A DNA stretch of 39,380 nt from an uncultured Prevotella sp. (GTDB taxonomy: Bacteria > Bacteroidota > Bacteroidia > Bacteroidales > Bacteroidaceae). Under the pieces are notes generated by a model that was not told the origin of the DNA, ran no database searches, and saw only the letters and a program-made list of their open reading frames with translations. Both the position numbers and the translations under genes were made by a program. This document shows positions 38,162 through 39,380 of the stretch, one piece after another. The stretch covers positions 1 through 39,380 of the forward strand of contig USPK01000006.1 in the NCBI GenBank assembly GCA_900556465.1. Reading direction: 5' to 3'. Position 1 is the stretch's first letter. The number at the start of each line of letters is the position of its first letter.

Positions 38162-39380
38162 TCAGTCGGCGGTCTGGCGGACGCCTTTCAGGGTCAGCGA
38201 GATGCGGCCCCGTTCGGGGTCGACGTCGAGCACGCGGACGCGCACCTGTTGCTGGATGTGGACCACGGTGGCCGGGTCCTGTACGAAGCGGTCGGCCAGT
38301 TGCGAGACGTGGACCAGGCCCTTCACCTTGATGCCCAGGTCGACGAAGCAGCCGAATCGGGTGATGTTCGTCACGACGCCGGGGAGCTCCATGCCGGGCC
38401 TGACGTCGTCGAGGCTGTGCAGGTTGTCCGCATAGCGGAACACTTGCGCCGTCCCGCGCGGGTCGCGCCCCGGTTTGGCCAGCTCGTTCAGGATGTCCGT
38501 CAGCGTAGGCATTCCCGTTTCGGCCGTACAGTAGCGGGCCAGGTCGATACGCTTCCGGCGTTCCGGCGAAGCGATGAGGGCCGCGATGTCGCATCCCGCG
38601 TCGGCCGCCATCTGTTCCACCAGGGCGTAGCGCTCGGGATGGACGGCCGTGTTGTCCAGCGGGTTTTTGCCGTCCGGTATGCGGAGGAAACCGGCGCACT
38701 GTTCGAAGGCCTTGGCCCCAAGGCGGGGCACTCTGAGCAGTGAGCGGCGGTCGGCAAACGGTCCGTTCGCAGCCCGGTAGTCCACGATGTTTTGCGCCAG
38801 GGCCGGGCCCAGTCCGGAGACATACGTGAGAAGGTGCTTGCTCGCGGTGTTGAGGTTCACGCCCACGGCATTGACGCAGTGCTCCACCGTGCGGTCGAGG
38901 GCGCGCTTCAGGGCCGCGGGGTCGACGTCGTGTTGGTATTGCCCGATGCCAAGGGAGCGGGCGTCGATCTTGACGAGTTCGGCCAGCGGGTCGGCCAGGC
39001 GGCGGGCGATGGATACGGCGCCGCGCACCGTGACATCCTGGTCGGGAAATTCCTCACGGCCGGCCTTGGAAGCCGAATAGACCGAGGCGCCGTCTTCGCT
39101 AACGAGAAAGACGTCGACGCCCTCCAGGCCGAGCGCGCGGACAAAGGCCTCCGTCTCGCGGCCGGCGGTGCCGTTGCCGATGGCTATGGCTTCGACGCCG
39201 TATTGGCGGACCAGTCGGCGGATGGTGCGTTCCGCGCCGTCGCGGTCGTTGCGGGGCGGGTGGGGGAAGATGACGTCGTGGCAGAGCAACTGTCCGCCCT
39301 CGTCCGTGCAGACCACCTTGCACCCCGTCCGGTAGCCGGGGTCGATGCCCATGATGCGCCGGCCGCCCAGTGGCGGGGCG
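38162..39380 (-). CDS. tex: Tex-family transcription accessory protein (5' truncated by window end)
   Basis: C-terminal half of the S1-domain protein Tex (YhgF-like), which binds nucleic acid and influences transcription. The visible 405 or so residues begin within the YqgF-like nuclease fold (GIDPGYRTGCKVV, then IGNGTAGRETEAF). Helix-hairpin-helix repeats follow (LLTYVSGLGPALAQNIVDYR and LLRVPRLGAKAFEQCAGFLRI), and an S1 RNA-binding domain lies near the end (ELPGVVTNITRFGCFVDLGIKVKGLVHVSQLADRF). The frame is open to the last base, so the start lies outside the window. A full Tex is about 700-780 residues. Confidence 0.93.
   Translation of the reverse strand, partial: APPLGGRRIMGIDPGYRTGCKVVCTDEGGQLLCHDVIFPHPPRNDRDGAERTIRRLVRQYGVEAIAIGNGTAGRETEAFVRALGLEGVDVFLVSEDGASVYSASKAGREEFPDQDVTVRGAVSIARRLADPLAELVKIDARSLGIGQYQHDVDPAALKRALDRTVEHCVNAVGVNLNTASKHLLTYVSGLGPALAQNIVDYRAANGPFADRRSLLRVPRLGAKAFEQCAGFLRIPDGKNPLDNTAVHPERYALVEQMAADAGCDIAALIASPERRKRIDLARYCTAETGMPTLTDILNELAKPGRDPRGTAQVFRYADNLHSLDDVRPGMELPGVVTNITRFGCFVDLGIKVKGLVHVSQLADRFVQDPATVVHIQQQVRVRVLDVDPERGRISLTLKGVRQTAD

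Overview
The window looks like a chromosomal housekeeping stretch from a GC-rich (roughly 58-60% by eye), anaerobic member of the Bacteroidales. The main reasons are a complex I operon with fused nuoCD and no nuoEFG, thirteen promoter-like sites of the Bacteroidetes type (TAnnTTTG) with almost no Shine-Dalgarno sequences, a psd-pssA-DUF4834 cluster, and pyruvate formate-lyase plus Pta/AckA acetate fermentation. The genus cannot be fixed from this sequence. I see no rRNA, CRISPR array, insertion sequence, prophage or integron.

Layout. 1-10.7 kb: minus-strand nuoA-B-CD-H-I-J-K-L-M-N, a proton- or ion-pumping oxidoreductase without the NADH-oxidising module, ending in a strong terminator. 10.9-14.8 kb: a DUF805 membrane protein, then ackA and pta, each with its own promoter and terminator (minus strand). 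15.2 kb: a CAU-anticodon tRNA. 15.4-20.9 kb (plus): an LptF/LptG-type permease, ribBA, a Bax-inhibitor-1 protein and an aspartate aminotransferase. 21.2-23.4 kb (plus): an exported GH36 alpha-galactosidase. 23.5-26.6 kb (minus): pflB and pflA, separated by a terminator. 26.8 kb (plus): efp. 27.5-29.3 kb (minus): psd-pssA-DUF4834 for phosphatidylethanolamine synthesis. 29.4-31.1 kb (minus): folP-cdaA, divergent from murF and an MFS exporter (31.2-33.8 kb, plus). 33.9-39.4 kb (minus): tex (cut by the window end), tadA, yraN, a YjbR protein, birA, a MATE transporter and pyrH.

Metabolically, Pfl makes acetyl-CoA and formate from pyruvate, Pta/AckA turn acetyl-CoA into acetate and ATP, and the NuoEFG-less complex I probably couples a low-potential or unknown donor to quinone reduction.

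The most unusual content is non-coding. Five intergenic copies of a ~60-bp element (near 66-127, 14967-15027, 21000-21058, 27492-27552 and 38076-38134) are each built from three blocks with an exact 21-bp period. Their arms are CCTTAG/CTAAGG or CCTATTCC/GGAATAGG, and the linkers are GTAAAAAC or its inverse GTTTTTAC. All lie at gene 3' ends, four of five just beyond a terminator hairpin. Thirteen promoters share the extended -7 element TAnnTTTGC, and an AT-rich palindrome overlaps the nuo promoter.
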